Notes: generated by a model not told the origin, from the letters alone. Shown: positions 1 through 9,095, counted from the stretch's first letter. The stretch: 64,000 nt of DNA from Simplicispira sp. 125 (GCF_003096555.1 NZ_QEKM01000001.1:2666001-2730000), one strand, 5' to 3'. Numbers and translations are program-made.

Positions 1-890
1 TCGGTCAGCACAAAACGCAACTGCTCAGGGTTCTGCCAATCCACCTTGGCAGGCTTGAGCGGCTGGCCGTCCAGACTCAGGCCGTGGCGCAAGCGCTCCA
101 ACAGCGCGGGAGGAAACACCGCCTGGACGTTGGTGCGCACCGGGTCACGCTCATCCATTTCCTGCAAGGGCGCAGCACGCTCACCCGATCGCCGGGCATC
201 GGGCCCTTCATACACCACGCGCACCAGATATTCCTTGTCGATCAGAGAGTCTTCCCCGATGAGCTGGCGTGCCACACGCCCATCCTGCGTCAGCACGAGG
301 AGACCCACCGAATCGATGTCGAGCCGACCCGCAGGCGCCAAGCCACGCAGATGCGGCGGCGTAAAACGCAGGCCGCTGGGGTCTTCACGCCAATGCGTAC
401 GCGGGTTGATGAGGGCCACTGCCGGTGTGTGCCCGTCTTCGGCCTGTCCCGACACATAGCCCATGGGCTTGTGCAGTACGATGGTGACCTGGCTGGCTTG
501 CTGGCGCTGCGCTGCGCGCTCGACGGTGACCTTGTCCTGCGGCGTGACCTTGACGCCCATTTCCGCCACCTTGCCGTTCACGTAGACCCAGCCATGGGCG
601 ATCCAGTCATCGGCCTCGCGGCGCGAGCATAGGCCCAGCTCGGCCAGGCGCTTGTTCAGGCGCGTACCGGCGGATGCTGATGCCGCCACAGGGTGCGCCA
701 CCCGCCGCCCACGGGGTAGCGGCGCGGCATCCCTGCGGGGCCCGGGGCTGGCGGCGGGCGGCGGCAGGACTGGACGATCGGGCGGTTGGGCGGGCGGTTG
801 GGCGGGCGCTGCAGGACGGCGCAGGCTCAGGCGCCGGGAGGCGGTGGGCTGCTCAGGAGGGACTGCAGGCGGGCGAGGGCTGGAGGGCAT
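1..890 (-). CDS. RsuA/RluB/E/F-type pseudouridine synthase (3' end outside window)
   Basis: This family isomerises a uridine of rRNA to pseudouridine. The gene runs off the left edge, so only about 296 N-terminal codons are visible. It starts at ATG 890. Residues 1-77 are a Pro/Ala/Arg-rich low-complexity extension that includes a tandem PAQPP repeat. An S4 RNA-binding domain follows from about residue 78 (LNKRLAELGLCSRREAD). The catalytic core has HKPMGYVSG and the catalytic-aspartate motif GRLDIDSVGLLVLTQDG, then KEYLVRV. RluF or RluB-like specificity for 23S rRNA is likely but cannot be decided from motifs. The start could lie further downstream, because the extension is unlike the family core. 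Confidence 0.85.
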   Translation of the reverse strand, partial: MPSSPRPPAVPPEQPTASRRLSLRRPAAPAQPPAQPPDRPVLPPPAASPGPRRDAAPLPRGRRVAHPVAASASAGTRLNKRLAELGLCSRREADDWIAHGWVYVNGKVAEMGVKVTPQDKVTVERAAQRQQASQVTIVLHKPMGYVSGQAEDGHTPAVALINPRTHWREDPSGLRFTPPHLRGLAPAGRLDIDSVGLLVLTQDGRVARQLIGEDSLIDKEYLVRVVYEGPDARRSGERAAPLQEMDERDPVRTNVQAVFPPALLERLRHGLSLDGQPLKPAKVDWQNPEQLRFVLT

Positions 891-959
891 GGTCAGAAAG
901 CGGTGCAATGGGTGCGCAGGACGCCATGGGCAGCCTCGCGCGATAACGGGTCCAGAACT

Positions 960-3293
960 TCAGGCCTGCTGCTCTTGCCAAGCCAGAAAATCCTTCGCCG
1001 GCAATGGCCGGCTGATGTGATAGCCCTGCGCTTCATCGCAGTTCAGGGTGCGCAGACGTTCCAGGATGTCCGCATTTTCCACGCCTTCGGCAACCACACT
1101 CAGGCCCAGATTGTGCGCCAGGTCAATGGTGGAGCGCACGATCTGCTCGTCGCCTTCGCCTTCCTGCATACCCATCACAAAGGACTTGTCGATCTTCAGC
1201 TCTTGCACCGGCAGGCGTCGCAGGTAGGCCAGCGACGAGTAGCCCGTGCCAAAGTCATCAATGGAGAGCTTGAAACCCTGCTGTGACAGGCGGTTGAGCA
1301 TGGCCTCGGCGCGCAGCGGATCGTCCATGATGGCGCTCTCGGTGATTTCAAGGCACAGGCTTGAAGCCTGTACGCCATGGCGCGACAAGATAGCCGCCAG
1401 TCGGGTGCTCAGCTCGGGGTCGAGCAGATCGCGGGTGGACAGGTTGACCGACACACGCAATTGCAGCGCCCGGGAACGCTCATCGGCCAGGAGGCGCACC
1501 ACAGCGTCAAAAACCCACAACGTGAGTTGGCGCACGAAACCGGTCTGCTCGGCAAAGGGGATGAACTCCATGGGCGGCACCAGACCGCGGTGCGGGTGCT
1601 GCCAGCGCACCAAAGCCTCGGCAGCACACCCCTGGGCACTGTGCAGCGCCACCTTGGGCTGCAGGAAAAGGCGCAGCTCGCTTTGGTCAACGGCGCGCCG
1701 CAGATCGCCCAACAGCGTCAAAGTCTGTGCACTCGACGAATCGAGCGCCGGGTCATACAGCAGGGCGGCACTCAGTTTGCGCTTGGCCGCGTACATGGCG
1801 ATTTCTGAGCGGTTGAGCAAGGTGTCGGCATCTGCGGCATCGCCTGGCCAGCAGGCAATGCCGATGCCTGCACTCAAATCCACCGTCTGGTCATCGAACT
1901 CCAGCGGTGTCTCGAAGGAACGTGCAATTCCCCGTGCCACCTCCAGCGCCTGGATACCATCGGTATCGTGCAACAGCAGCGCAAATTCATTGCCACCCAC
2001 GCGCGCCACCATGTCTTCGGGCATGTGGACATGGGGCCGCAGCCGTCCGGCCACGGCCTGCAACAACCGATCGCCAAAGGCGTAACCCAGCACATCATTC
2101 ACATGCTTGAAGCGGTCCAAATCGAGCAACAGCACGGCCAATGGGCGCGGTTCGTCACCCTGCGCCTTGATGGACTGCATCAAGGCACTGCGAAAACGCT
2201 CACGATTGGGCAGGCCCGTCAAGCGGTCCCGGTAGGCCAGGTCGCGCACCTTGGATTGCTGGCGGGCAATATCGAGGCGCATGTGGTCGAAAGAACGGGC
2301 CAGATCCCCGATCTCATCGGCACGCTCCATGTGCTCCATGGGCACGCTGTAATCTCCCTCCGAGAGCCGCCCTGTGGCAGTCAGCAGTGAACGCAGCGGC
2401 GTCGTCACGCGCCGCGCCATGGCCCCGCTGCCCAGTGCAAAAAGCACAAGACCGCCCACCGTGATGCTGGCCAGCAGAAACTGCAGCTGCCGGTACGGCG
2501 CCACCAGCGGATCAACAGAACGCAGCAGCAATGCATGCACCTGCCCCCCCAGGGCGTCCATGCTGCTGGACCGCACCAGCAGGGTTCCGGCATCGGTCTC
2601 CAGTTCGTTCACCGCGCCGCCACTGTCACGCAGCGCGGCCAGCGCAGAACCCGTCAGCGTGCTCACAGGCAGCGACACGGCCCCGCCTTCCGGCTGTACC
2701 CGCACGGTCACGTCCACAGCCAGCAACTGGCGCATTTCTTCGGCCAAGGGCTGGCCAATCGGGAAACCCATCAACACCCAGCCAATCACCACAGGCGCCT
2801 TGAGCGGCACCATGACAAACATGTAGGCCTGCCCACCCAGCACAGCGACCTGGCTCGACTGGGGTTGTGCGGCCAGAGCCTGGATGACTGGCGACAGAGA
2901 TTCCGGCAGGGGAGGCATCCCTTCGGCCAGACTGGTGGCGCGCAGAGCGAATTGGGTGTCCAACAAGGCGGTGACAACCGCACCAATGCGTGCGCCGTGG
3001 TTCTCCAGCGCCGACTGGATGGTGTCCCGGTCGCCCGAATTGACTGCCGAACGGAAACCAAAATCGGCGGCCAGCAGGACCGACCCCTGGCGCAGACGCT
3101 CAGCGTTTTGTTCCAGTAGCCGGTGCCACACCCGTTCGTCGGTATCGAGCTCTCGCGCAATCTGGCTCCTTGCGTTGCGGTCGATGCTGGCGCGCACGAC
3201 GGCGAAACCTGCCGCTTGCACGACCAGCAAGAGCAGCAGCGAAATGCCCACGAGGCGGGCAATGAGACTGCGCGGCAAAGCCCGAAACGTCAA
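960..3293 (-). CDS. Membrane GGDEF/EAL protein, probable cyclic-di-GMP phosphodiesterase
   Basis: This 777-residue inner-membrane signalling protein has a transmembrane helix at about 12-32, a periplasmic sensor region at about 33-268 (double-Cache-like by layout), a second helix at about 270-292, a HAMP linker to about 345, a GGDEF domain at about 352-510 and an EAL domain at about 525-775. The GGDEF signature reads GGNEF, so cyclase activity is doubtful. The EAL domain keeps EALVRW, EITES, DDFGTGYSSL, KIDKSFV and AEGVE, so c-di-GMP hydrolysis is likely. The start is TTG at 3293, overlapping the stop of the upstream cupredoxin-like gene by four bases (TTGA), which implies translational coupling. 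The degenerate GGDEF may act as a GTP-sensing module; that is inference. Confidence 0.93.
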   Translation of the reverse strand: MTFRALPRSLIARLVGISLLLLLVVQAAGFAVVRASIDRNARSQIARELDTDERVWHRLLEQNAERLRQGSVLLAADFGFRSAVNSGDRDTIQSALENHGARIGAVVTALLDTQFALRATSLAEGMPPLPESLSPVIQALAAQPQSSQVAVLGGQAYMFVMVPLKAPVVIGWVLMGFPIGQPLAEEMRQLLAVDVTVRVQPEGGAVSLPVSTLTGSALAALRDSGGAVNELETDAGTLLVRSSSMDALGGQVHALLLRSVDPLVAPYRQLQFLLASITVGGLVLFALGSGAMARRVTTPLRSLLTATGRLSEGDYSVPMEHMERADEIGDLARSFDHMRLDIARQQSKVRDLAYRDRLTGLPNRERFRSALMQSIKAQGDEPRPLAVLLLDLDRFKHVNDVLGYAFGDRLLQAVAGRLRPHVHMPEDMVARVGGNEFALLLHDTDGIQALEVARGIARSFETPLEFDDQTVDLSAGIGIACWPGDAADADTLLNRSEIAMYAAKRKLSAALLYDPALDSSSAQTLTLLGDLRRAVDQSELRLFLQPKVALHSAQGCAAEALVRWQHPHRGLVPPMEFIPFAEQTGFVRQLTLWVFDAVVRLLADERSRALQLRVSVNLSTRDLLDPELSTRLAAILSRHGVQASSLCLEITESAIMDDPLRAEAMLNRLSQQGFKLSIDDFGTGYSSLAYLRRLPVQELKIDKSFVMGMQEGEGDEQIVRSTIDLAHNLGLSVVAEGVENADILERLRTLNCDEAQGYHISRPLPAKDFLAWQEQQA

Positions 3294-3931
3294 GGCTGCA
3301 ACCCCACCATCTGCACCGTGACCACGGCTTCGCCCGCAGCCGGCACCGTCAGGGTTTGTTGCAGAGCGGGCGTACCCACCGGCTGGCGTGGGTGCCAGAC
3401 GCGCAACTGGTAGCTGCCTGTGGGCACGTTATCGAGGCGCACGCGGCCTGCCACAGAGCCACCCAGGCCCGTCTGTGCGTAGTAGGGTGTATCCAGCACA
3501 ACAATCCAACCCACCATGTTGTCGTGGATATTGCAGCCCAGCAAGACCACTCCCGGCTGATCAAACAGCACCGGCTGGGCATCCTTGCCCTTGTAGAGCT
3601 TGAGTTCAAATTTCTTGGTAGGCGAGAAAGAATAGACATGGTGACGCACCGCGTCCATGTTCGGAAACTGCACCTCGGTGCCCACGGTGGTCACCAGCAC
3701 GGCAGGCACAAATTGCTTTTGTTGCTGTGCCATGACCACGCCATGCATAGGCCTCACCTGGCGGCGCGCCTCGGCGGACTCCAGATAAACCACCGCCTGA
3801 TCCAGGGGCTTGTCTGCAGCGGCGTCACGAACCTCCACCTGCACACTGCCCGCCCAGGCCGACGCCAGGGGCAACAGCGCCAACCCGACCGCCCGCAACC
3901 AGGAACCTACCGGCAATAGCAGTGATTTCAT
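3290..3931 (-). CDS. Secreted cupredoxin-like protein (methylamine-utilisation-protein-like)
   Basis: This is a 213-residue exported protein. I chose ATG 3931 because a GGAG ribosome-binding site lies about nine bases upstream and a signal peptide (MKSLLLPVGSW...ASAWA) follows. A longer reading frame extends upstream but would bury the signal. The central part resembles a plastocyanin fold with possible type-1 copper ligands: His in RHHVYSF, then Cys, His and Met in GCNIHDNMVGW. A C-terminal beta-sandwich segment (VPTGSYQLRVWHPRQ) follows. Related genes are usually labelled methylamine utilisation protein, but no amine dehydrogenase genes are nearby, so that name is not functional evidence. 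Coupling to the downstream GGDEF/EAL gene suggests it may deliver a periplasmic signal to it. Confidence 0.82.
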   Translation of the reverse strand: MKSLLLPVGSWLRAVGLALLPLASAWAGSVQVEVRDAAADKPLDQAVVYLESAEARRQVRPMHGVVMAQQQKQFVPAVLVTTVGTEVQFPNMDAVRHHVYSFSPTKKFELKLYKGKDAQPVLFDQPGVVLLGCNIHDNMVGWIVVLDTPYYAQTGLGGSVAGRVRLDNVPTGSYQLRVWHPRQPVGTPALQQTLTVPAAGEAVVTVQMVGLQP

Positions 3932-4006
3932 CGCGGCGGGCTCCTTTGTCCCTTGTTTATAGCGCATGCCAAAGTGCACAAAATTTCTGACAGTCTCGTG
4001 CACACG

Positions 4007-4726
4007 TCATTTGCCCTCGCGGAGCCAACCTGCACGCATGGCTTCCAGATTCAGCACCCTGAGACCGCCGTATTCGACACGAATGGCCCCTTGCGCTTCC
4101 AGCGTGGCCAGGGACTCGTTGACGCGCTGGCGCGACAGCCCCACCAAATAGGCCAGTTCTTGCTGGGTAATGCGCAGCACTTCCCCCACACCGGGGTAAA
4201 GCACCGAGTTGAACAGCGCGGCCAAGCTGCGGGCGACCCGCACATCCGGGTTGTTCAATCGATCGATTTCGCGCGCCGCGATGAATTGCCCCAGGCGCTC
4301 GTTGAGCTGGTGCATTACAAACCGGTTGAACCCGATGGAGTGGTCTAGCAGCCAGTGAAAAGTATCAATGGGCAGCCCGGCGACCACACTCTTGCGCAGC
4401 GCCTGGACGTTGTAGCGGTAGGGTTCGCGCTTGACCGCCGTGCCCTCTCCAAACCAGCCTCCAGGTGGCAGACCGGCAAAGGTCATGGTGCCGCCATCGG
4501 CGTTGTCGTTGCTCATTTTCAACAGCCCTTCGACTACGCCGAACCAGTAGGTGACAGGGCGTCCGATTCGGCAAACGTAGTCGCCGGCCAGGGCATCGCC
4601 CACGAGCAGCGCTGCCACTGCGCGCTCACGCTCGGCAGCCTGCAGGAGGGACAGCCAAGGAATCCCGCCCAACTCTTCCGTGGTGGGCTGGCGTCGGCGG
4701 TGGTGCAGTGACAAGTCCTGGTACAT
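4007..4726 (-). CDS. Crp/Fnr-family transcriptional regulator
   Basis: This 239-residue regulator has an N-terminal cyclic-nucleotide-type beta-roll (about 35-150, with VVEGLLKMS and GGWFGEGTAVKRE) and a C-terminal winged HTH (about 165-235) with recognition helix LSRQRVNESL. Start ATG 4726 is preferred because homologous proteins begin 15-20 residues before the GIPWL segment. Upstream TTG (4864) and ATG (4789) codons are in frame but have poor context. It is transcribed divergently from the binding-protein gene at 4927, and inverted repeats between the two and before the acyl-CoA ligase make it the probable regulator of the transport cluster. The effector is unknown. It has no Fnr-type cysteine cluster. 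Confidence 0.9.
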   Translation of the reverse strand: MYQDLSLHHRRRQPTTEELGGIPWLSLLQAAERERAVAALLVGDALAGDYVCRIGRPVTYWFGVVEGLLKMSNDNADGGTMTFAGLPPGGWFGEGTAVKREPYRYNVQALRKSVVAGLPIDTFHWLLDHSIGFNRFVMHQLNERLGQFIAAREIDRLNNPDVRVARSLAALFNSVLYPGVGEVLRITQQELAYLVGLSRQRVNESLATLEAQGAIRVEYGGLRVLNLEAMRAGWLREGK

Positions 4727-4826
4727 ACGGTGATTGCTGGGCGGAACGCCTGGGAAACCAGCGCGCCTTGCGCATTGGTTCCTGAGCATGCCCTTTCTTT
4801 TCAAGAAAATTTGTACGGGAATACCA

Positions 4827-4853
4827 CGACACAAATTGTCGTCGGAAAGACAA
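4827..4853. promoter_or_regulatory. Candidate operator for the divergent Crp-type regulator
   Basis: TTGTC at 4836-4840 and GACAA at 4849-4853 form an inverted repeat with an 8-base spacer. Overlapping it, CGACA (4827-4831) and TGTCG (4837-4841) form a second repeat. The site lies between the divergent regulator and binding-protein genes. The first repeat, including most of its spacer, recurs at 6143-6160, which argues for a specific protein site. Confidence 0.6.
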
Positions 4854-4926
4854 AATATTTCCAATTTGCGCTCAATGATAGGTGTGTCAAGGCTTCACCG
4901 CTCAGAACACAGAGGAGCAACGTCAC

Positions 4927-6108
4927 ATGCATTTTCCCCCTTCCCCCACGGCTTCATCGTCTGCACAGCCCTATTTCCCCAGGCGTCGCAGCGTGCTCGC
5001 CGCCGCTCTTGCCCTGCCCGTGCTGGGTTGGGCCTCGCGTGCACATGCGCAAGACGGCGTGGTGAAGATCTTTCAATCGACCGCACTGACAGGCCCGCTG
5101 GGTGATCTGGGCTCTGCCATGCACCAGGGCGCCAAGGCTGCCTTCGCTGGCGCCAATGCACGCGGCGGCGTACATGGGCGAAAAATTGAGCTTGCGACCC
5201 TGGACGATGGGTATGAAATTCCGCGTGCCCTGGCCAACGTCGACAAGTTTCTGGCAGACCCCGATTGCTTCGCTCTCTTCAACTGCATGGGCACCCCCAT
5301 GGTGGGCGCAATGATGCCCAAGGTGCTGGAGTCGGGCGTGCCGTTCTTTGCCCCGTTCACGGGGGGGCAGCTCAGCCGCATTCCGGGCGCCCGCAATGTC
5401 TTCAACATCCGCGCCAGCTACGCCGAGGAGGCTGAGAAGGCTGTGCAGCACCTGGCCACCATCGGCATCCGCCGCATTGCGGTCGTGTACCAGAACAACG
5501 CCTTCGGCAAGGAGGTGTTTGACAGCGCGCAAAAGGCCATTGCCGAAGCCAAGCTACCCCCGGCCCTCACGGCCACGGTAGAGAACGACTCTTCCGATGC
5601 GGCCAGCGCCGCAGCCAAGCTGGCCGCTGGCAATCCCGAGGCGGTGTTGATCGGTCTTGCGGGCAAGCCCGCCCTGGAGTTTGTGAAGGCTTTTCGCCCA
5701 ATGCGCCAGGGCGTCACGCTCTATGCGCTCTCGGTGCTGGGCACCTCGGCCAATGTCAAAGCGCTGGGGCCCCACGCCACCGGCATGGCCATTTCACAGG
5801 TTATGCCTCTGCCATCGAACGTGGTGGTTCCTGTCGTGCGCGAATTCCAGCAAGCCCTCAAGGCCCTGGGCACACCGGCCGACTCCTCACACTTGGCGCT
5901 GGAGGGCTACATCAATGCCCGCGTCTTCATCGAAGCGCTGCAGCGTGCCGGGCGCAACCCGACGCGTGCCGCGTTTATTGATGCGACCTGGAATCTCAAA
6001 AAAATGGATCTGGGAGGTTTCGAAGTGAACGCCAGCACACCCGAGCGCAATGCCTCTCGTTTTGTGGAGCTCACGCTGGTGACGCGTGACGGTCGGTTCA
6101 TGCGCTGA
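4927..6108 (+). CDS. ABC transporter periplasmic binding protein (type I, LivK-like), first of two
   Basis: This 393-residue periplasmic solute receptor belongs to the branched-chain amino acid/organic acid binding family (Peripla_BP_6). Start ATG 4927 has a GAGGAG site nine bases upstream. The N-terminus carries PRRRSVLAAALALPVLG followed by ASRAHAQ, a signal peptide with a twin-arginine-like pair, so Tat export is possible. The mature protein begins QDGVVKIFQSTALTGPLG, typical of these receptors. It is the first gene after the divergent regulator and is separated from the rest of the cluster by about 155 bases containing a copy of the operator-like repeat. The ligand cannot be deduced. The two nearby CoA ligases suggest a carboxylic acid. 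Confidence 0.92.
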   Translation: MHFPPSPTASSSAQPYFPRRRSVLAAALALPVLGWASRAHAQDGVVKIFQSTALTGPLGDLGSAMHQGAKAAFAGANARGGVHGRKIELATLDDGYEIPRALANVDKFLADPDCFALFNCMGTPMVGAMMPKVLESGVPFFAPFTGGQLSRIPGARNVFNIRASYAEEAEKAVQHLATIGIRRIAVVYQNNAFGKEVFDSAQKAIAEAKLPPALTATVENDSSDAASAAAKLAAGNPEAVLIGLAGKPALEFVKAFRPMRQGVTLYALSVLGTSANVKALGPHATGMAISQVMPLPSNVVVPVVREFQQALKALGTPADSSHLALEGYINARVFIEALQRAGRNPTRAAFIDATWNLKKMDLGGFEVNASTPERNASRFVELTLVTRDGRFMR

Positions 6109-6142
6109 TGGGGTACATACCCGATCAGGAGTTTCCCTTAAA

Positions 6143-6160
6143 TTGTCGTCACAAAGACAA
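6143..6160. promoter_or_regulatory. Second copy of the TTGTC-N8-GACAA operator-like repeat
   Basis: TTGTC (6143-6147) and GACAA (6156-6160) flank GTCACAAA. The site at 4836-4853 has GTCGGAAA in the same place, so 16 of the 18 positions are identical. It lies about 100 bases upstream of the acyl-CoA ligase start, where a promoter for the main liv operon would be expected. Binding by the Crp-type regulator encoded at 4007-4726 is inference. Confidence 0.6.
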
Positions 6161-6263
6161 GATAGCGTCAAAGTCAGTCCTACGATAGCCCCAGAGGTGT
6201 GGCATAGGCTCCACCACCGGAACTACCGGACCCACAGACATCTTGCACATGATAGGAACCGGA

Positions 6264-8198
6264 ATGAAGACCACGTTCCCGCAACTGCTGCTCAAACACG
6301 CAGCCGAGCGCCCCACCGACGCGGCGCTGCGCGAAAAAGAATACGGCATCTGGCAGACATGGACCTGGAATGACACCGCCGAAACCGTACGGCACCTGGC
6401 CTGCGGCCTGCTCGCCCTGGGTTTCCAGCGCGGCCAGAACCTGGCCCTGGTGGGCGACAACCGCCCCCACCTCTACATGAGCATGGTGGCCGTGCAGAGC
6501 ATTGGCGGCGTGCCCATTCCGCTCTACCAGGATGCCGTGGCCTCTGAAATGGCCTTCGTGATGGAGGATGCCGAAGTCCAGTTCCTGTTCGCCGAGAACC
6601 AGGAACAGGTCGACAAGCTGCTGGAAGTGCGCGAAACCGTGCCCGGCATGGCACACATCATTTACGACGACCCGCGCGGCCTGCGCAAATACGACCAGCC
6701 CGGCCTGATCAGCACCGAAAAACTCAAGGAACTGGGTGCCGAATGGGACCGCACCCACGCAGGTGCCTGGGATGCCCAGGTGGCACAGAACAGGCCCGAC
6801 GATGTGTCGGTGATCCTCTACACCTCGGGCACCACCGGCAAGCCCAAGGGCGTGTGCCAGACCCACGCAAGCTTCATCGGCTCCGCCCAAGGCGGCGTCG
6901 AGGTCGATGGCCTGAACCCCAAAGACAACGTGATTTCCTACCTGCCCCCGGCCTGGGTGGGTGATCACCTGTTCTCGCTGGCCCAGTGGCTGGTGGCGGG
7001 CTTCACCATCAACTGCCCCGAGTCGGCCGCCACCGTCTCCATCGACCTGCGCGAGATCGGCCCGACCTACTACTTCGCGCCGCCGCGCGTGTTCGAGGGC
7101 ATGCTGACGTCTGTCTCCATCCGCATGGAAGATGCCGCGCCCTTCAAGCGCTGGATGTACGCCAAGGCCATGGACCTGGCCCGGCGCGTGGGCTCGGACA
7201 TCCTCGACGGCAAGCCGGTGGGTTTGATGGACCGCCTGATGTACACCTTGGGTGACATCACCATCTACGGCCCGCTGCGCAACGTCATGGGCCTGTCGCG
7301 CATTCGCGTGGCCTACACCGCGGGCGCTGCCATCGGCCCGGACCTGTTCCGCTTTTTCCGCTCCATCGGCATCAACCTCAAGCAACTCTACGGCCAGACC
7401 GAGACCTGCGCCTATGTGTGCATCCAGAAGAACGGCCAGGTCAAGCTCAACACAGTGGGCCAGGCCGCGCCCGGCATCGAGCTGAAGATTGCCGACAACG
7501 GCGAGGTGCTGGTCAAGGGCGTCTCGGTGCTCAAGGAGTACTACAAGCGCCCCGACGCCACGGCCGAGGTCATCGACGCCAACGGCTACTTCCACACCGG
7601 CGATGCCGGCGTGCTCGACCAGGACGGCCACCTGCGCATCATCGACCGCGCCAAGGACGTGGGCAAGCTCACCGGCGGCGCCATGTTCGCGCCAAACTAC
7701 ATCGAGAACAAGCTCAAGTTCTTCCCGCAGGTCAAGGAAGCCGTGTGCTTCGGCCACGACAAAAACCAGGTCTGCGCCTTCATCAACATCGACTACGAGG
7801 CCGTGGGCAACTGGGCCGAGCGCCAGGGCCTGCCCTATGGCGGCTATGTGGACCTGGCCTCCAAGCCCCAGGTGCTGCAGCTCATCGCCGAATGCATCGG
7901 CCAGGTCAACGCCGACCTGGCGAGCGAGCCTGGCATGTCCGACACGCAGGTAGCGCGCTTCCTGGTGCTGCACAAAGAGCTGGACCCCGATGACGACGAG
8001 CTGACCCGCACCCGCAAGGTACGCCGCAACTTCATCGCACAGAAGTACGGTGTGCTGGTCGATGCACTCTATGACGGCCGCACCGCGCAGTTCATTGAAA
8101 CCCAGGTCAAGTTCGAGGACGGCCGCACCGGCAGCGTGAGCGCCACGCTGCAAATCCTCGACGCCAAGATCCATGCGCCTGCCAAGGCCACTGCCTGA
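6264..8198 (+). CDS. AMP-forming acyl-CoA synthetase (long-chain/aromatic acid type)
   Basis: This 644-residue adenylate-forming ligase activates a carboxylic acid to its CoA thioester with ATP. Motifs in order are the P-loop YTSGTTGKPKG at about 187-197, YGQTETC at about 377-383, HTGDAG and the hinge-region IDRAKDVGKLTGG. Start ATG 6264 follows an AGGAACCGG stretch; TTG 6243 and ATG 6249 are weaker alternatives in the same frame. The gene is followed 18 bases later by the LivG-type ATPase gene and is probably cotranscribed with it, suggesting vectorial uptake: the transporter brings in an acid and this enzyme traps it as a CoA ester. The family label is long-chain fatty acid CoA ligase, but an aromatic or branched acid substrate is equally possible. 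Confidence 0.92.
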   Translation: MKTTFPQLLLKHAAERPTDAALREKEYGIWQTWTWNDTAETVRHLACGLLALGFQRGQNLALVGDNRPHLYMSMVAVQSIGGVPIPLYQDAVASEMAFVMEDAEVQFLFAENQEQVDKLLEVRETVPGMAHIIYDDPRGLRKYDQPGLISTEKLKELGAEWDRTHAGAWDAQVAQNRPDDVSVILYTSGTTGKPKGVCQTHASFIGSAQGGVEVDGLNPKDNVISYLPPAWVGDHLFSLAQWLVAGFTINCPESAATVSIDLREIGPTYYFAPPRVFEGMLTSVSIRMEDAAPFKRWMYAKAMDLARRVGSDILDGKPVGLMDRLMYTLGDITIYGPLRNVMGLSRIRVAYTAGAAIGPDLFRFFRSIGINLKQLYGQTETCAYVCIQKNGQVKLNTVGQAAPGIELKIADNGEVLVKGVSVLKEYYKRPDATAEVIDANGYFHTGDAGVLDQDGHLRIIDRAKDVGKLTGGAMFAPNYIENKLKFFPQVKEAVCFGHDKNQVCAFINIDYEAVGNWAERQGLPYGGYVDLASKPQVLQLIAECIGQVNADLASEPGMSDTQVARFLVLHKELDPDDDELTRTRKVRRNFIAQKYGVLVDALYDGRTAQFIETQVKFEDGRTGSVSATLQILDAKIHAPAKATA

Positions 8199-8216
8199 GA
8201 CACCGGAAAGCAGCCC

Positions 8217-9002
8217 ATGACCCAGAAAAAGATTGGCGACGTCATCCTGGACGTCAAGAACATCAGCCTGCGCTTTGGCGGCGTGAAGGCCCTGACGGAC
8301 ATTTCCTTCAACGTGAAGGAGCACGAAATCCGCTCCATCATCGGACCCAACGGCGCCGGCAAGAGCTCCATGCTCAACTGCATCAACGGTGTCTACACGC
8401 CCTCGGAGGGTTCGATCACCTTCCGTGGTAAGACCTTCGGCCACATGAACAGCCGCCAGGTGGCCGAGATGGGCGTGGCACGCACGTTTCAGAACCTGGC
8501 GCTTTTCAAAGGCATGAGCGTGATCGACAACATCATGACCGGCCGCAACCTCAAGATCAAAAGCAACCTCCTGCTGCAGGCGCTGCGCATCGGCCCGGCC
8601 GAACGTGAGGAAATCGCGCACCGCGAGAAGGTCGAGCACATCATCGACTTCCTCGAAATCCAGGCCTTCCGCAAGACCCCCGTGGGTCAATTGCCCTACG
8701 GCCTGCAAAAGCGCGTCGACCTGGGCCGTGCACTGGCCATGGAGCCGCAGGTACTGCTGCTCGATGAGCCCATGGCCGGCATGAACGTGGAAGAGAAGCA
8801 GGACATGTGCCGCTTCATCCTCGATGTGAACGACGAGTTCGGCACCACCATCGTGCTGATCGAGCATGACATGGGCGTAGTGATGGACATCTCCGACCGT
8901 GTCGTGGTGCTGGACTACGGCAAAAAGATCGGCGATGGCGAGCCCGAAGAGGTGCGCAACAACGAAGACGTGATTCGCGCCTATCTGGGCACCAGCCACT
9001 AA
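8217..9002 (+). CDS. livG: Branched-chain-type ABC transporter ATPase (LivG family)
   Basis: This 261-residue ATPase energises the importer with the LivF-type subunit encoded at 12822. It has Walker A GPNGAGKSS, an atypical but family-consistent signature LPYGLQKRV, Walker B VLLLDEPMAGM and an H-loop IEHDM. Start ATG 8217 sits 18 bases after the ligase stop. It lies in the run ligase-livG-livH-livM-livK-livF. The symbol follows family resemblance; the substrate need not be a branched-chain amino acid. Confidence 0.93.
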   Translation: MTQKKIGDVILDVKNISLRFGGVKALTDISFNVKEHEIRSIIGPNGAGKSSMLNCINGVYTPSEGSITFRGKTFGHMNSRQVAEMGVARTFQNLALFKGMSVIDNIMTGRNLKIKSNLLLQALRIGPAEREEIAHREKVEHIIDFLEIQAFRKTPVGQLPYGLQKRVDLGRALAMEPQVLLLDEPMAGMNVEEKQDMCRFILDVNDEFGTTIVLIEHDMGVVMDISDRVVVLDYGKKIGDGEPEEVRNNEDVIRAYLGTSH

Positions 9003-9006
9003 AAAC

Positions 9007-9095
9007 ATGACCCCCACGCTTGTCACTTCGTGTACTGCGCTGCCCCCCAAGGGGGCCTCGGTCGCCTTGGGGCGGCCCAGCGCCGACCGACTCTG
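9007..9095 (-). repeat. Single copy of the CCTTGGGG-type intergenic repeat
   Basis: This GC-rich element between livG and livH contains CCCCCCAAGGGGG and CCTTGGGGCGGCC blocks and a CACTTCGTGT block. It is the reverse complement of the unit present three times in tandem at 27843-28095. It can fold into a hairpin inside the operon and may tune the levels of the upstream and downstream transcripts. Confidence 0.8.
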
